Assembly (NCBI GenBank): GCA_020284085.1 | Contig: JACEVL010000765.1 | Coordinates: 558,501-622,500 of the forward strand | DNA: 64,000 nt | Direction of reading: 5' to 3' | DNA from: Aporrectodea caliginosa | Taxonomy: Eukaryota; Annelida; Clitellata; Crassiclitellata; Lumbricidae | Part shown: one piece after another, positions 45,000 to 54,676 of the stretch | Layout: every line of letters starts with the position of its first letter | Position numbering within the stretch: the first letter of the stretch is position 1 | Made by a program: the position numbers and the translations under genes | Notes under the pieces: model-generated | What the model was told of the DNA's origin: nothing | The model's database searches: none | What the model saw: only the letters and a program-made list of their open reading frames with translations

Positions 45000-46114
45000 G
45001 GTGGCTTGCGTGGTACGAGGTGTCGCCGATACGTAAGTGGGTTTTTGAAAAGACGGAGTGACCGATTCAAGGTATCTTTGTGGTATCTGACTTTCATGAC
45101 CCCCTTGTTTGATTGTGTCATGACAACTTTAAGGGCGACATCCCGTCGACTCATCCCTGTTTCGACGAAGTCAGGCCTCGCCTCCGCTCCATAGGTTTCA
45201 ACCGCAAGCCGTTCCGGTTGGAACCTTCCTCTGGCAGGGTCCCCTGGCCCCCTCCCTATGCCCTCTGCTGACGGACGACCAGAAGTTAACCCTGAAACTG
45301 AAAACTTCAAATTAGTCGTGGGCAAGTCAATATAATCTTCCGGATCAAACTCGGAGTCATCTATCCTTTCGGTTTCATATAAAAATACGGACCCAGGAAC
45401 CCTAATTTTTGGTCGTGCTCCAGTTTCATTCCTTCTTTCATGACCATCTACGTTCCGAGGGGTTAGACTCTGTCTATCTTCCAACATCTCTTGCTCATCC
45501 CTGGGCAACATTCTCTCCATCTGGCTTTCCGTCCTACCTAGTAGTACCACCACCCCACTTCTGGTACCACTTGTGGCGCTTCGCTCGCCCGGGGAGGACC
45601 TAGGTCCGGACGGGGTTTCACCAGCCAGGTCAGGATCGAACTCAGGGGACCTATTCCTGTCACTGCAGCTAGGAAGGGAGGTAACCGGCGGTAAAGGCTC
45701 GTTCCCCATGCGGGTCAAAAGGAGTGCAACCTCTAATTCGTCTAAATCTGTGTCAGTTACCAGGATGGAGCCAAGGGGGTCCGTGACCCTCGGTTGGAGG
45801 GTAACCATCGATTGATTTGATAGCTCTGGGTTTCGTGATGGGTCTCCCCTACATTGTGAATCATTTATTCTGTTTGTTTCTTTCAGGTACTCACTACCCG
45901 GACATCTAGGGACTTCGAACCCTGTGAACGAATCACGGTCGTCAACCTCCCCTTCCTCCTGTGATTTACTACATTCGGAAACTATCAGCGGAAATAGTTT
46001 ATCAAATTTTGTTAGGAACGCTTTGGTCAATTTCGGATCGGAATGCATCAATTGAAGACATCGGTCTAAATCAGACTCCATTGTATTGTGTAACAGTTTG
46101 ACAATTAACTGCAA
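44861..46114 (-). CDS. Upstream ORF of the Gypsy element, begins inside the 5' LTR
   Basis: 417 codons open from the LTR, through the primer-binding site and into the internal region. The start is more likely the second ATG (MESDLDRCLQLMHSDPK). The N-terminal ~190 residues are acidic/polar and are repeated in the 3' LTR. The rest is Arg/Pro-rich. It overlaps the gag frame by 139 nt in another frame. I do not recognise a domain; it may be an extra N-terminal Gag part joined by frameshift, or an open frame by chance. Confidence 0.5.
   Translation of the reverse strand: MQLIVKLLHNTMESDLDRCLQLMHSDPKLTKAFLTKFDKLFPLIVSECSKSQEEGEVDDRDSFTGFEVPRCPGSEYLKETNRINDSQCRGDPSRNPELSNQSMVTLQPRVTDPLGSILVTDTDLDELEVALLLTRMGNEPLPPVTSLPSCSDRNRSPEFDPDLAGETPSGPRSSPGERSATSGTRSGVVVLLGRTESQMERMLPRDEQEMLEDRQSLTPRNVDGHERRNETGARPKIRVPGSVFLYETERIDDSEFDPEDYIDLPTTNLKFSVSGLTSGRPSAEGIGRGPGDPARGRFQPERLAVETYGAEARPDFVETGMSRRDVALKVVMTQSNKGVMKVRYHKDTLNRSLRLFKNPLTYRRHLVPRKPPCLTRPPQFRRCSRRNHSLIRPASDLIPLPHPRICSTLTLKILRCY
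45553..45569 (-). other. Candidate primer-binding site
   Basis: Element-strand TGGTACCAGAAGTGGGG begins within about five bases of the LTR end. TGG start and TGGTA-CAGA pattern resemble sites for initiator-Met tRNA, but the tRNA of this organism is not available to test it. Confidence 0.55.
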
Positions 46115-46751
46115 TTGATTACAGAAATAAAATGAACTAAGAGTTTAAACTGAACTAATTGTGTTTTGTATTCTTTCTTACACTTTGAAAGAATCTGTTT
46201 AATTAATTAATCAAATCAGACAATTATTGGATCTGAGCTTTGACCTCTTGACCTAGTTACATCACTTAGGCTAATCAAGCTATGCTCAATCTAAGCAATC
46301 CACAACGTTACTCCCTCTAATTTTTACATTTAATTTCCAGGGGCGAGTAGCCAACCAAAGGGACGCTAATCTAACCTTAGTACTCCAAATTACCAGGTTA
46401 TCCTCACTTAAACCCTTCTTTCTACCAATTTCTATTCCACTCAAAATGGCCGCCGGACGCTCTTCAGCGTTACCATTAACTACGCTAATTAGGTCGGTCG
46501 TTATCTTCACTAATTTCCTCAACCTAACTATTTCTACTGCACCCGGGGGTTCACGTTTAATTAACCCAGGACAAGATGACTATTTTAACGCTTTTTGTCG
46601 GCACAAATCGGGGATATACTTATCCTGCGGGCCACACAAATAAATTTCATTTAAGCGCCTCGCTCGACATTTTGTACAACTCCACTATTCTCACGTCACT
46701 TCCTTCCGGTCCTCTATTGAACTTTTTGTAGCGCTATTCAATTTCGCCACA
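45575..46751 (-). repeat. 5' LTR of the Gypsy element
   Basis: 1177 bp; it begins TGTGGCGAAATTG in element orientation and is shared with 37993-39167 up to ...AAGCGCC, where the internal region continues ACAAG then TGGTACCAG. It contains the ATG of the upstream ORF (46114, or more likely 46081). Confidence 0.93.
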
Positions 46752-47140
46752 CAAGCACACGACAATGTGATAACATTAAACACGAATGAATCTCCGCTCC
46801 TTTTGTGGGTCTTTAGTCTTTACACGCGACTGGATGAGGTCGATCGAAGTAAAAGACCTCCGCCAGTGATCTCATCATCCAATATCGGCTGTCAATGTCA
46901 CCTATCCTGCACTTTCACTTTCCTCGGCTGCTTTCCACTCACAACTGAAAACCGAACTCTTCAAACTATACAATGCTGATTCTACTCCTGCGCCACCACA
47001 CGACCACCATCATCAACGATTGCCACCGTAGCACCCTGCTGTCTCCTCGGCTTGACCTCCCCGGATTCTGACCTGGCACCGGAACGAACAGAGGAGCTTG
47101 GCTATTGCGGACTTGATTTGATATAGCGACTGTTAAGTTA
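46752..47140 (+). repeat. LINE 3' end beside the Gypsy element
   Basis: A frame reads SPILHFHFPRLLSTHN and then, in another frame, LKTELFKLYNAD, the usual C terminus of a LINE ORF2. It is followed by the 3' tail (ATTCTACTCCTGCGCCACC...GATTTGATATAGCGA) shared with 7925-8115. An inverted copy of the coding end lies at 48015-48155. Confidence 0.65.
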
Positions 47141-47288
47141 AGTTTTATTCTAAAACTTTGCAGTTGTTTTGGTGCTACTAAAATGGGACGGCTATAGGCT
47201 GGTAAATTTCTTGCCGACGTTGCGCTTTTCAAACCGGGACCGCTCGAGCCATATTCCAAGTAGACAGAGGCAGACACCGATAGTCTTA

Positions 47289-47732
47289 GGGGGTCGTCCA
47301 TTAATTATGTCAACAAATTTTAGGCAGTTTTTGACCCCCTCCCCCTTGTCAACAACTGTCAAACATTGACGGACCCCTAAAAAATTATGTCAACAATCCC
47401 AGAACCCCCTCCCCTACAAAAAAGAAGCACAATGGCTCAATACATGTAGAATCATTTTATTTTATTTTTTACACTAAAAAATGCAATCTTGAATTTCAAA
47501 ATATATGAGTTTAGTTTATTACCAGCTTTGTAGTAGTATTAAGCATTAAGCAATTATACATTTTTAGCGTTACTTAATGTTTTCGCTACCATTTTGAAGG
47601 GTCTGTCTTGATTCATTGGAAAAATTTGTTGACGTCAAATTGTACCGAACCCCCCCCCCCTTGTCAACAACTATCAAACTTTTTCAAACCCCCTTCCCCC
47701 CTATTTTGTTGACATAATTAATGGACGACCCC
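47289..47732. mobile_element. MITE with GGGGTCGTCCATTAATTATG ends, ~444 bp
   Basis: The left end GGGGGTCGTCCATTAATTAT and right end ATAATTAATGGACGACCCC are nearly perfect inverted repeats of about 30 bp, with TA on both sides (TTA / TA). Subterminal GTCAACAACTGTCAAAC-type words repeat on both sides. There is no coding region. TA targets suggest a Tc1/mariner-like source. Confidence 0.85.
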
Positions 47733-47734
47733 TA

Positions 47735-49690
47735 GACAAACACAGAAACAGAGAAATACAGAGACACAGATAGGCAGACAGACAGAGAGGCGGTGATTCA
47801 TTGTTTTGTTGTGTATTCACTAGGCAACCGACTGTGTTACGGCGCCTTAGAAATTGTCGCAGTTATTATTTTCTTTTACCCGAGGTAGAAATAATCTCTC
47901 AGGAATAAAAAATTATGCTAGGAGTAAAAAAGTTCTCGGAGAATTCAGGCCCCGTCCAAGTTTACACAGCCAGCATTATTATGAATGCTTTTCGCCACAG
48001 TTGAACGTCCGCGATTATATCAGAGTAGAATCAGCATTGTATAGTTTGAAGGGTTCGACTTTGTGAGTGGAAAGCAGCCGAGGAAAGTGAAAGCGCAGGA
48101 TAGGTGACATTGACAGGCGAGATTGGATGATGAGATCACTGCATGGCGGAGGTCTTTTTGGAGGTTTACTATCAAAACCGCGCGCACAAAACCGCGCCGT
48201 TAATGACCGCGTGCTATTCATTATATCGCCGATCAAAACCGCGACTGTCAGCGCATCTCGTGAAGTTCTTTATCGTAAAACATTTTCGCAGGTATAGACA
48301 ATTCCTTTTAAATTATAGTTCAAAGCTACTATGTTCCAAATCACCAAATTCCTACCTCCAACTATTAAAACGGATCAATAATAGGGCCTACTACATGCAT
48401 TTCAAAGAAGCTACCACTATTCATGGCAAGATTAGGTGAAGTTCTTTATTTTAAAACGTGTTCGCAGCTAAAGACATTATTTCTTTGAAACTATATTTCA
48501 TAGATACTATGCTCTAAGCCAGCTTCTTTTGAAAGGTCAATTCAAATAACAGTAGAAATATTTACATATACAGTTGGGCCAATACAATCTGTCCTGAGCA
48601 CCCTATATAAACACAGTAGGTCAAACAGTTGTCATGATTTAAACGAAATATTTTCATTGTCGGTAGTCGCGCGATTTTGAGAGGGTACCCTTTATGTAGT
48701 CCGTTCCAATGAGCTGGTGCAGCATAGACTAAGAGACGGTTGCAGAATTTCAGACAGAAGGAAACTGGAGCTTGAGGTATAAAAAGATATGAAGATGAGC
48801 GGTTGGATGGTGAATAACTGGCGAATAAAACAGGGTTGAGTGTTTGAAGGGTGTTGTAGGTAAGAAATAGGTCTACAAATTTTTTAATGGATGCGCTGAG
48901 GGACTTTTTGCCAATGAAGTGATGTGATAATAGAGTTTAGGCTATGTGATGCATGGTATTTGGGAATATATATGGTGACTGCGCGGGCGATGGCGTTCTG
49001 GACTGTCTGTCTGTAGGCATTTTATTTGACAAGAGGGAATTATATGTCGAAAATGGAATTGCAGCAATTCAGTTTGGGATGAACACTTGAGGTGGCCATT
49101 GTGCGAATGTGCGGGAGTTCTGGTAATGAAGCACTGGGTGCAGTCGACGAAGGTCACGAATGCCTATGGCATGTTACGACACATTTACAGTCTAGGGAAA
49201 CAGATGGTTATATGCAGACGACAGAAACTGATCACGTGAAGTTTATTATTCCGGCTTTTCATACGTTTCCGTAATTAGCACAGGCGGTGTTTGGCAAGGA
49301 ACTGTGAAATAAAACAATTACTCATGTGCGTGCACTGGTAGTGTGGTCCATAAAATTAAAAGTTGGAAATGCATTGCTCCACAAGGCTGCCCTCGTTACA
49401 CATGAAAACATGAGTCTCTATTCAAAATTATGGAAAGATTGGATTATATTTAGAGGTCGCTATGTTATTCGCCTTTTTGCTATATAGTTTGAACTTGTCA
49501 ACAAAACATGTAGGCCTATAATTTTGATTTTTTTCAAATCAGTTATAACTTATAATTTTTTTTCAAGTCAGTTATTATTTTGAACAATAAACAGCCCAAT
49601 TATAAATATATAGGCCTACCGCAGTGTTACTGCTTGGTCAGGCTGCTTTAAGTTTGTAATGAAATATAATTTTGGATAATTAAAGAAGTC
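47735..49690. other. Non-coding DNA with inverted LINE fragment
   Basis: 48015-48155 is an inverted copy of 46835-46985. Two paragraphs at 48240-48330 and 48430-48500 (GTGAAGTTCTTTAT..AAAAC..TTTCGCAG) repeat one another. No gene is seen. Confidence 0.5.
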
Positions 49691-49739
49691 ATCCAGTCTG
49701 CATAAATCCAGTCATCGAAGTGCTGGAAAACCCGCAACC

Positions 49740-50160
49740 CACCATTATTTCATTTTGCCTTTGTTGGGACAGAAATTTTTATCCGATGACTGGAGACAAG
49801 TTGCAGCAAGTATTGTTTCTGTGACTCATCCTCATCTTTGTAAGACTGGATCAGAGCCACTCCAAGATCTGCGCCGTCATTGATGACCATCGACAGTTTG
49901 ACATTTGACTGGAAAGCAGGGTCCAATGGCCAGATTGCAGAAGGCTTCGATAAGAAGGCTTTGGCTTGTTCTTGATTCTGGGTATTAAGAAGATCAAACA
50001 GTTTTAAAGATCTCCTAGTGACATACGCTTCCAGTGGAGTCTGGTGGTCGAAGGATTTCCTGTCCAGGATAGCGGATTAGGTGGATGAGTAAGATTGTAT
50101 TACCAGAGCAGCCTCGATGTCTTCAATGACACGCTCATCAAAGAAAGCGCGTGGCTATAA
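49740..50160 (-). pseudogene. Decayed copy of an uncharacterised, probably transposon-borne gene
   Basis: Minus strand reads FFDERVIEDIEAAL, then after a stop TPLEAYVTRRSLKLFDLL, AFLSKPSAIWPLDPAFQ and NDGADLGVALIQSYKDEDESQKQYLLQLVSSHR. The pattern (FxxRRSxxLFDLL ... ND.AxxGVALIQ.Y ... DEEQKQxLLQLVxxHR) is that of a multi-copy family of unknown function in many invertebrate genomes. In-frame stops show that it is dead. The family name is not known to me. Confidence 0.6.
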
Positions 50161-50250
50161 GGTGTTCGAAGAAATAGCATAGATGACGACTGAAAGAGTT
50201 ACTTTAAATTGACCTCAAACTGTTACTCCTTGAATCAGCACAAATCTGTG

Positions 50251-51312
50251 CAGTGGCGTAGCCAGTTATTTTTTCATGGGGGGGGCAGCTTAAAATTATG
50301 GGGTGGCTAAAACAAATGTCGACAAGCGAAACAGAACGCTGCATCACTTCCAATAGAGTACTCGAGCCATGAATACGAAGAGAACCATGCACCTTGAAAT
50401 GAACGTGGAACGCGAGACTGCATTGTTCTTGGATACAGTGACAGGGCTGGGTTACGTGAAATATCCATGGGTCCTTCAACCTCTTTTACTAGTCTGTTTG
50501 AACTGTTGAGTCTGTTTCCAGCAATGTCAGCTGCTGAAGCACTTGTACAGGCAGAATGTGTCGATGTTAAAATAATCCGGCCTCCTGAGTGTCATCGAAA
50601 ACTGTAATTTTTATGTCGTCAGTGTCATGTTCCATTATTATTACATCTTGTGGAACATCATCAAACATGTTCTCTCGGCTGTGATCACGGTCTTCGTCAG
50701 ATTGTTGAATATTAACTTCAATAGGTATTGCAGTTATATTCCTTTCAGACTCAGTATCTTCTATAATTCGTGGCCGAGAAGCCGGTGGTTGCGTTCCAGA
50801 AAAAGCCGAACGCTTGTTACGAGTTACAAAGTAATCCATTCTATTCTCTCTACTAAATGAACCAAAGCAATTGACTATATAGATAAACTACAAAGACAAA
50901 TAAGATGTTTTTATTCTCAATTTCTCAGAAATATTAAATTTCACTCTCACTTTCAAAAGCACAACCAAAGGCCATTAAACACAATCATGCAATAAAACGT
51001 TTGTACGCATGTTAATGACGTAGGGTATATAGCCATAGACTATGTATTTTTAGATTTTGGATGTATTGGACATAATACGCATGCAAGCCTCACTAGCTTA
51101 GCTGTCCCTCTATAGTGGCCTGTCCCAATTTCCCATCACCCACCGTATAAGAAGTGGTATAACCGTATAGGAAGTTGTATAAAAAAATAAAATAAGTCAG
51201 AAATTATATAACATTCTTTGTCACTCGTGCAGGGATTGGGGGCAGCTGGAGTGGCAGCCCTTTCATTTGGGGGGCAGCTGCCCCTCCTGCCCCCCCCGTA
51301 GTTACGCCCCTG
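50251..51312 (-). mobile_element. hAT element, internally deleted, 1062 bp
   Basis: Ends CAGTGGCGTAGCCAG and, from the other side, CAGGGGCGTAACTACGGGG, with a perfect 8-bp duplication AATCTGTG (50243-50250 and 51313-51320). G-rich/C-rich subterminal DNA (GGGGGGGGCAGC / GCTGCCCCTCCTGCCC). It keeps the first 90 codons of a minus-strand ORF at 50839-50567, but no catalytic region, so it is non-autonomous. Confidence 0.9.
50567..50839 (-). pseudogene. N-terminal remnant of an hAT/zf-MYM-type transposase
   Basis: 90 codons: MDYFVTRNKRSAFSGT... followed by an acidic region. Basic starts of this kind occur in hAT transposases of the zinc-finger MYM-1-like group. The rest of the protein is missing from the element. 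Confidence 0.5.
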
Positions 51313-52168
51313 AATCTGTGTTCATACAACTTTCACAGCATGCCAACACCCGAATCCACACGCTGTGCGGGGATTCTAGCCATCTCCAGAATTACCAACG
51401 CTGCAGTGACTATTGTTGCTTTAGTAGCCTCACCAACTGTTAGTCCATTCTGGTAATGAAACATGAAATTCCTCAGGATTGCCCCATTTTGGGGAGTCCA
51501 GACCAAAGAATGTGTTTGTCATGCATCCCTAACAACCAACAATGTGGGGAACTCCTGGTTGATGCCAGTGCCACCATAACTGCTGTTTTTGTCTCGTATG
51601 AGCTTTTATTGCAGAAAGAAAAAACATATGCTGTAAGCTTATTTCATATTTAAGGCTGGCTTCACAGATTAAAAAACTCGAATCATGCTAAATTAGCAGC
51701 ATACAGAGCAATATTGAACAATCCAGTGGTATATGAAACGAATTGTAATGACTTGTAATTGGCATGCAAAATTTAAAAATTAGCTATAAGCCAACAACCG
51801 TTTATCTATCAGAAAGAACTTGAAACAATTGTTTTATTTGTAAATAAGTTTATTATTCTTTTGTTTACTTAAATACATTTGGCATATTGATCATGATTTA
51901 GAAAGATGGTACTTGGTGTTCATGTGTGCTAAATTTTAATTCATAATGCAGCTATTAACGCGTCAGATGCGCAATTTCTACAAAAAGTATCAAAACCTAG
52001 CGACCTCTAAACATGCTCAGATCTCTTCAATGTTGTCAGCACAGAGTCTTCTAGTCAAGTGTAACAGGGGCAGCCTTGTGGAGCAGCATATTTAAAAAAA
52101 ATATTTTTTCCCATGTAAGTTTGGACCACACTAACGTGCAGTGTGAGTGAATGGATGATAGGGGCCTA

Positions 52169-52324
52169 CATGGGCGTATTTATGGGGAGGCTTTACGGGT
52201 TCAAACCCCGAAATAACTATTAGGCCTACTGTCATAATAAAACTACAAATGTAGACAAATACGACCATGTCCAATAGAAACCCCCAAACTAACAACCCCC
52301 ACGAATTTTTCTGTCTACGCCCCT
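52169..52324. mobile_element. Small hAT-type MITE, 156 bp
   Basis: CATGGGCGTATTTATGGGG at one end and TGTCTACGCCCCT at the other, with GGGGCCTA on both sides (52161-52168 and 52325-52332). Its ends resemble those of the 50251-51312 element (CAGGGGCGTA). Confidence 0.65.
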
Positions 52325-52977
52325 GGGGCCTATGGATAAATATTCGGCGGGTCAAACAAATTGTGCATGATGGCAATGAGTTGTACAATCGATACCGTAC
52401 AAACGGACAGTTAACCTATGGAATTAATGGAAGGCAGGGAGGAACGGTGTCACCATAGGTCAAATATTAATATTGTTGATTGTTAATGTTAATATCGTCA
52501 CTTTACATTATGGCGACCAGAATTCCATAGGCAATTGAAAACAAATACACAACGAATAATGCCGAATAATTAAACTTCTACGCTACTTTATATTTCATCT
52601 CACACTACACGGTTTGTAATAGTCTAACTGCAAAAAAGTAACGAGTTTATAACGAAATTTTAGGCTTTAAAATTAGGCTTAGTCTTGTAATTAATGCACG
52701 TAGGGCCTACATGCAGTGCACGGCACCGTTAATTATAGGCCTGTAACAGTTGTCCGAGCGCAGAGGTGATTGCAACTGGCAGTCGATCGCATTGGTTATC
52801 AAAGTTAGCATTTAATCATCACTAGAGAGTAGTATATTATTACAAAATTATATAAAAGTAGGCCAATTAAATTTCTAGCCAGAACTCAAGCTTTTAATTT
52901 ATATCAGTAAACTCCTGCGCGCACATAAGGTAAGCCGCAGTGCACAACCTTTATTTAGCCAATTCCATTTGTGAGTT

Positions 52978-54637
52978 TCACTGAAAACCAATGTTCACAC
53001 CAAGTACGCCTGATATCTGGTTTGTCTGTTCATAGCAGCCGCATCCTCCCCAGTGAGTCTCGCCAAACATGAAGAACTCCGGTGGCATCACACGACCAGA
53101 TGGATTCAGCAGAGAAGTCGAGAATACCTTCCCAAGGATCGCTCCATCCTCGGTATAGATAGATGGCGCAGATTCGGAGAAATCTGGAAAGATGGTGATG
53201 TGGCTATTTGGATTCTGGTCGCAGTTGGTAAAGGTGGCACGAACTCCGTTCACTTCCAAACCCTGGACGTTATTGTTTGCGGCATTGATCATCGGAAGGA
53301 ATCCGAAATATAGGAAAGGTGAACCCAAAACGTTTTTGTTGACCGGTGAGCTGTACCCGACATTTTCGCTCAAACCTACCTTCAACGGAATGCTTCTACA
53401 ATTACAAACGACCCTGTTAATGGATTAGATAATAATATTATGGCCTAATGACAGAAGCATCTCATAACGGTCTACTTATACCCCCAAGCCGCCGCCATAG
53501 CCGCCGAGCCGCCGAATTTTTGTCCAAGCCGATTAGCCGCCGGAAATTTTACGGCTTAGCCGAAAAACCGCCGAGAATGTTTTTACGGCTAGCCGCCGGA
53601 AACATAATCGGCTAATTCAGCTAGAACACGCACAATGTTGTGATTGTAAAGTTTTCCCGCTGGTTTCGAAGAGTTATGACTTTGTAGATTACCGTACAAG
53701 TTCGGATTTATTGAAACTGTACTGTTTTGAATGACTCTTTGTGTGCCACTATTAATTGTTCATTTTTATGGCATTGTAGCAGATGTTCTAATGTCTAATT
53801 AATTGGCTTTTTGGAACTCTATAGTCGATACACGTTTTGAACGAACTATGTTTCAAGCCGTATTTTTTACGGCTAGCCGAAAAAGGTAGTTTACGTCATT
53901 TTACGGCTAGCCGAAAAGCCGCCGTAAATTTTCTCAAGCCAGCCGTTAGCCCAAAAATTGCGGCTTGCGGGTATGGGTCTACTGGTAGGCTATCACGGGC
54001 AAATCCGTGAGATGGAATTCGGCCAGGTCCCCATTTGATTAAGGGGACGCCACTGAGTTGTTCCACTCTCTGCAGCCGATTTTAAGGGTTTTCACGGAAT
54101 TTGTAAAGTAGAATCATCCTACGAATGGAAAGAAACTGGAATTTAAGAAGACTTAAGAGAAAATTCGCGACAATGTGGGAGAATATGAATGATGTACAGG
54201 AAATATTTAAAAGTCAAGAATTATCAGGTATAGAGTTAGAATTCAAGCAATATGGGTAAAAGAGCCACGGAGACCTAGCAAGAACGGTTAACCCTAGGGC
54301 TACCAAGCTTTTTTGTGACATCGGCTACCAATGGTTGAGACGACCCCCCTGGATTTCGTGTTTGGTTTCACATATCATAACTTGCAATACAGCATTGGAT
54401 TCAGCATTCATTTCTGCACAGAATGGTATATTTAGTTGTACATTATGTGAATGCACCTCGAAATTACATCACTTTTAACAACGGAACCCCCTTAATTAGC
54501 GATATTTTATATTATTGCGTACATTTTGTACTTTTTGGATAAAGAAATATAAAATTATGTGTGTTTTGAAACTGATCTATGTATCTAAGAGACACATACA
54601 TCCCTACATATGTTTATATACGTATAAATATACATCC

Positions 54638-54676
<39 letters not shown>

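Larger units (their letters stand above)
37993..46751 (-). mobile_element. Ty3/Gypsy LTR retrotransposon, nearly complete, 8.76 kb
   Basis: Minus-strand element with two long terminal repeats (46751-45575 and 39167-37993), a primer-binding-like site, gag and pol frames and a polypurine tract. The LTRs differ at about four substitutions and two one-base indels over ~1176 bp by eye, so the insertion is recent. The gag-pol frame is open from 44999 to 39594 except for one TAA. The right flank (CAAGC) and left flank (AAATC) do not match, so no target duplication is seen. Confidence 0.93.
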
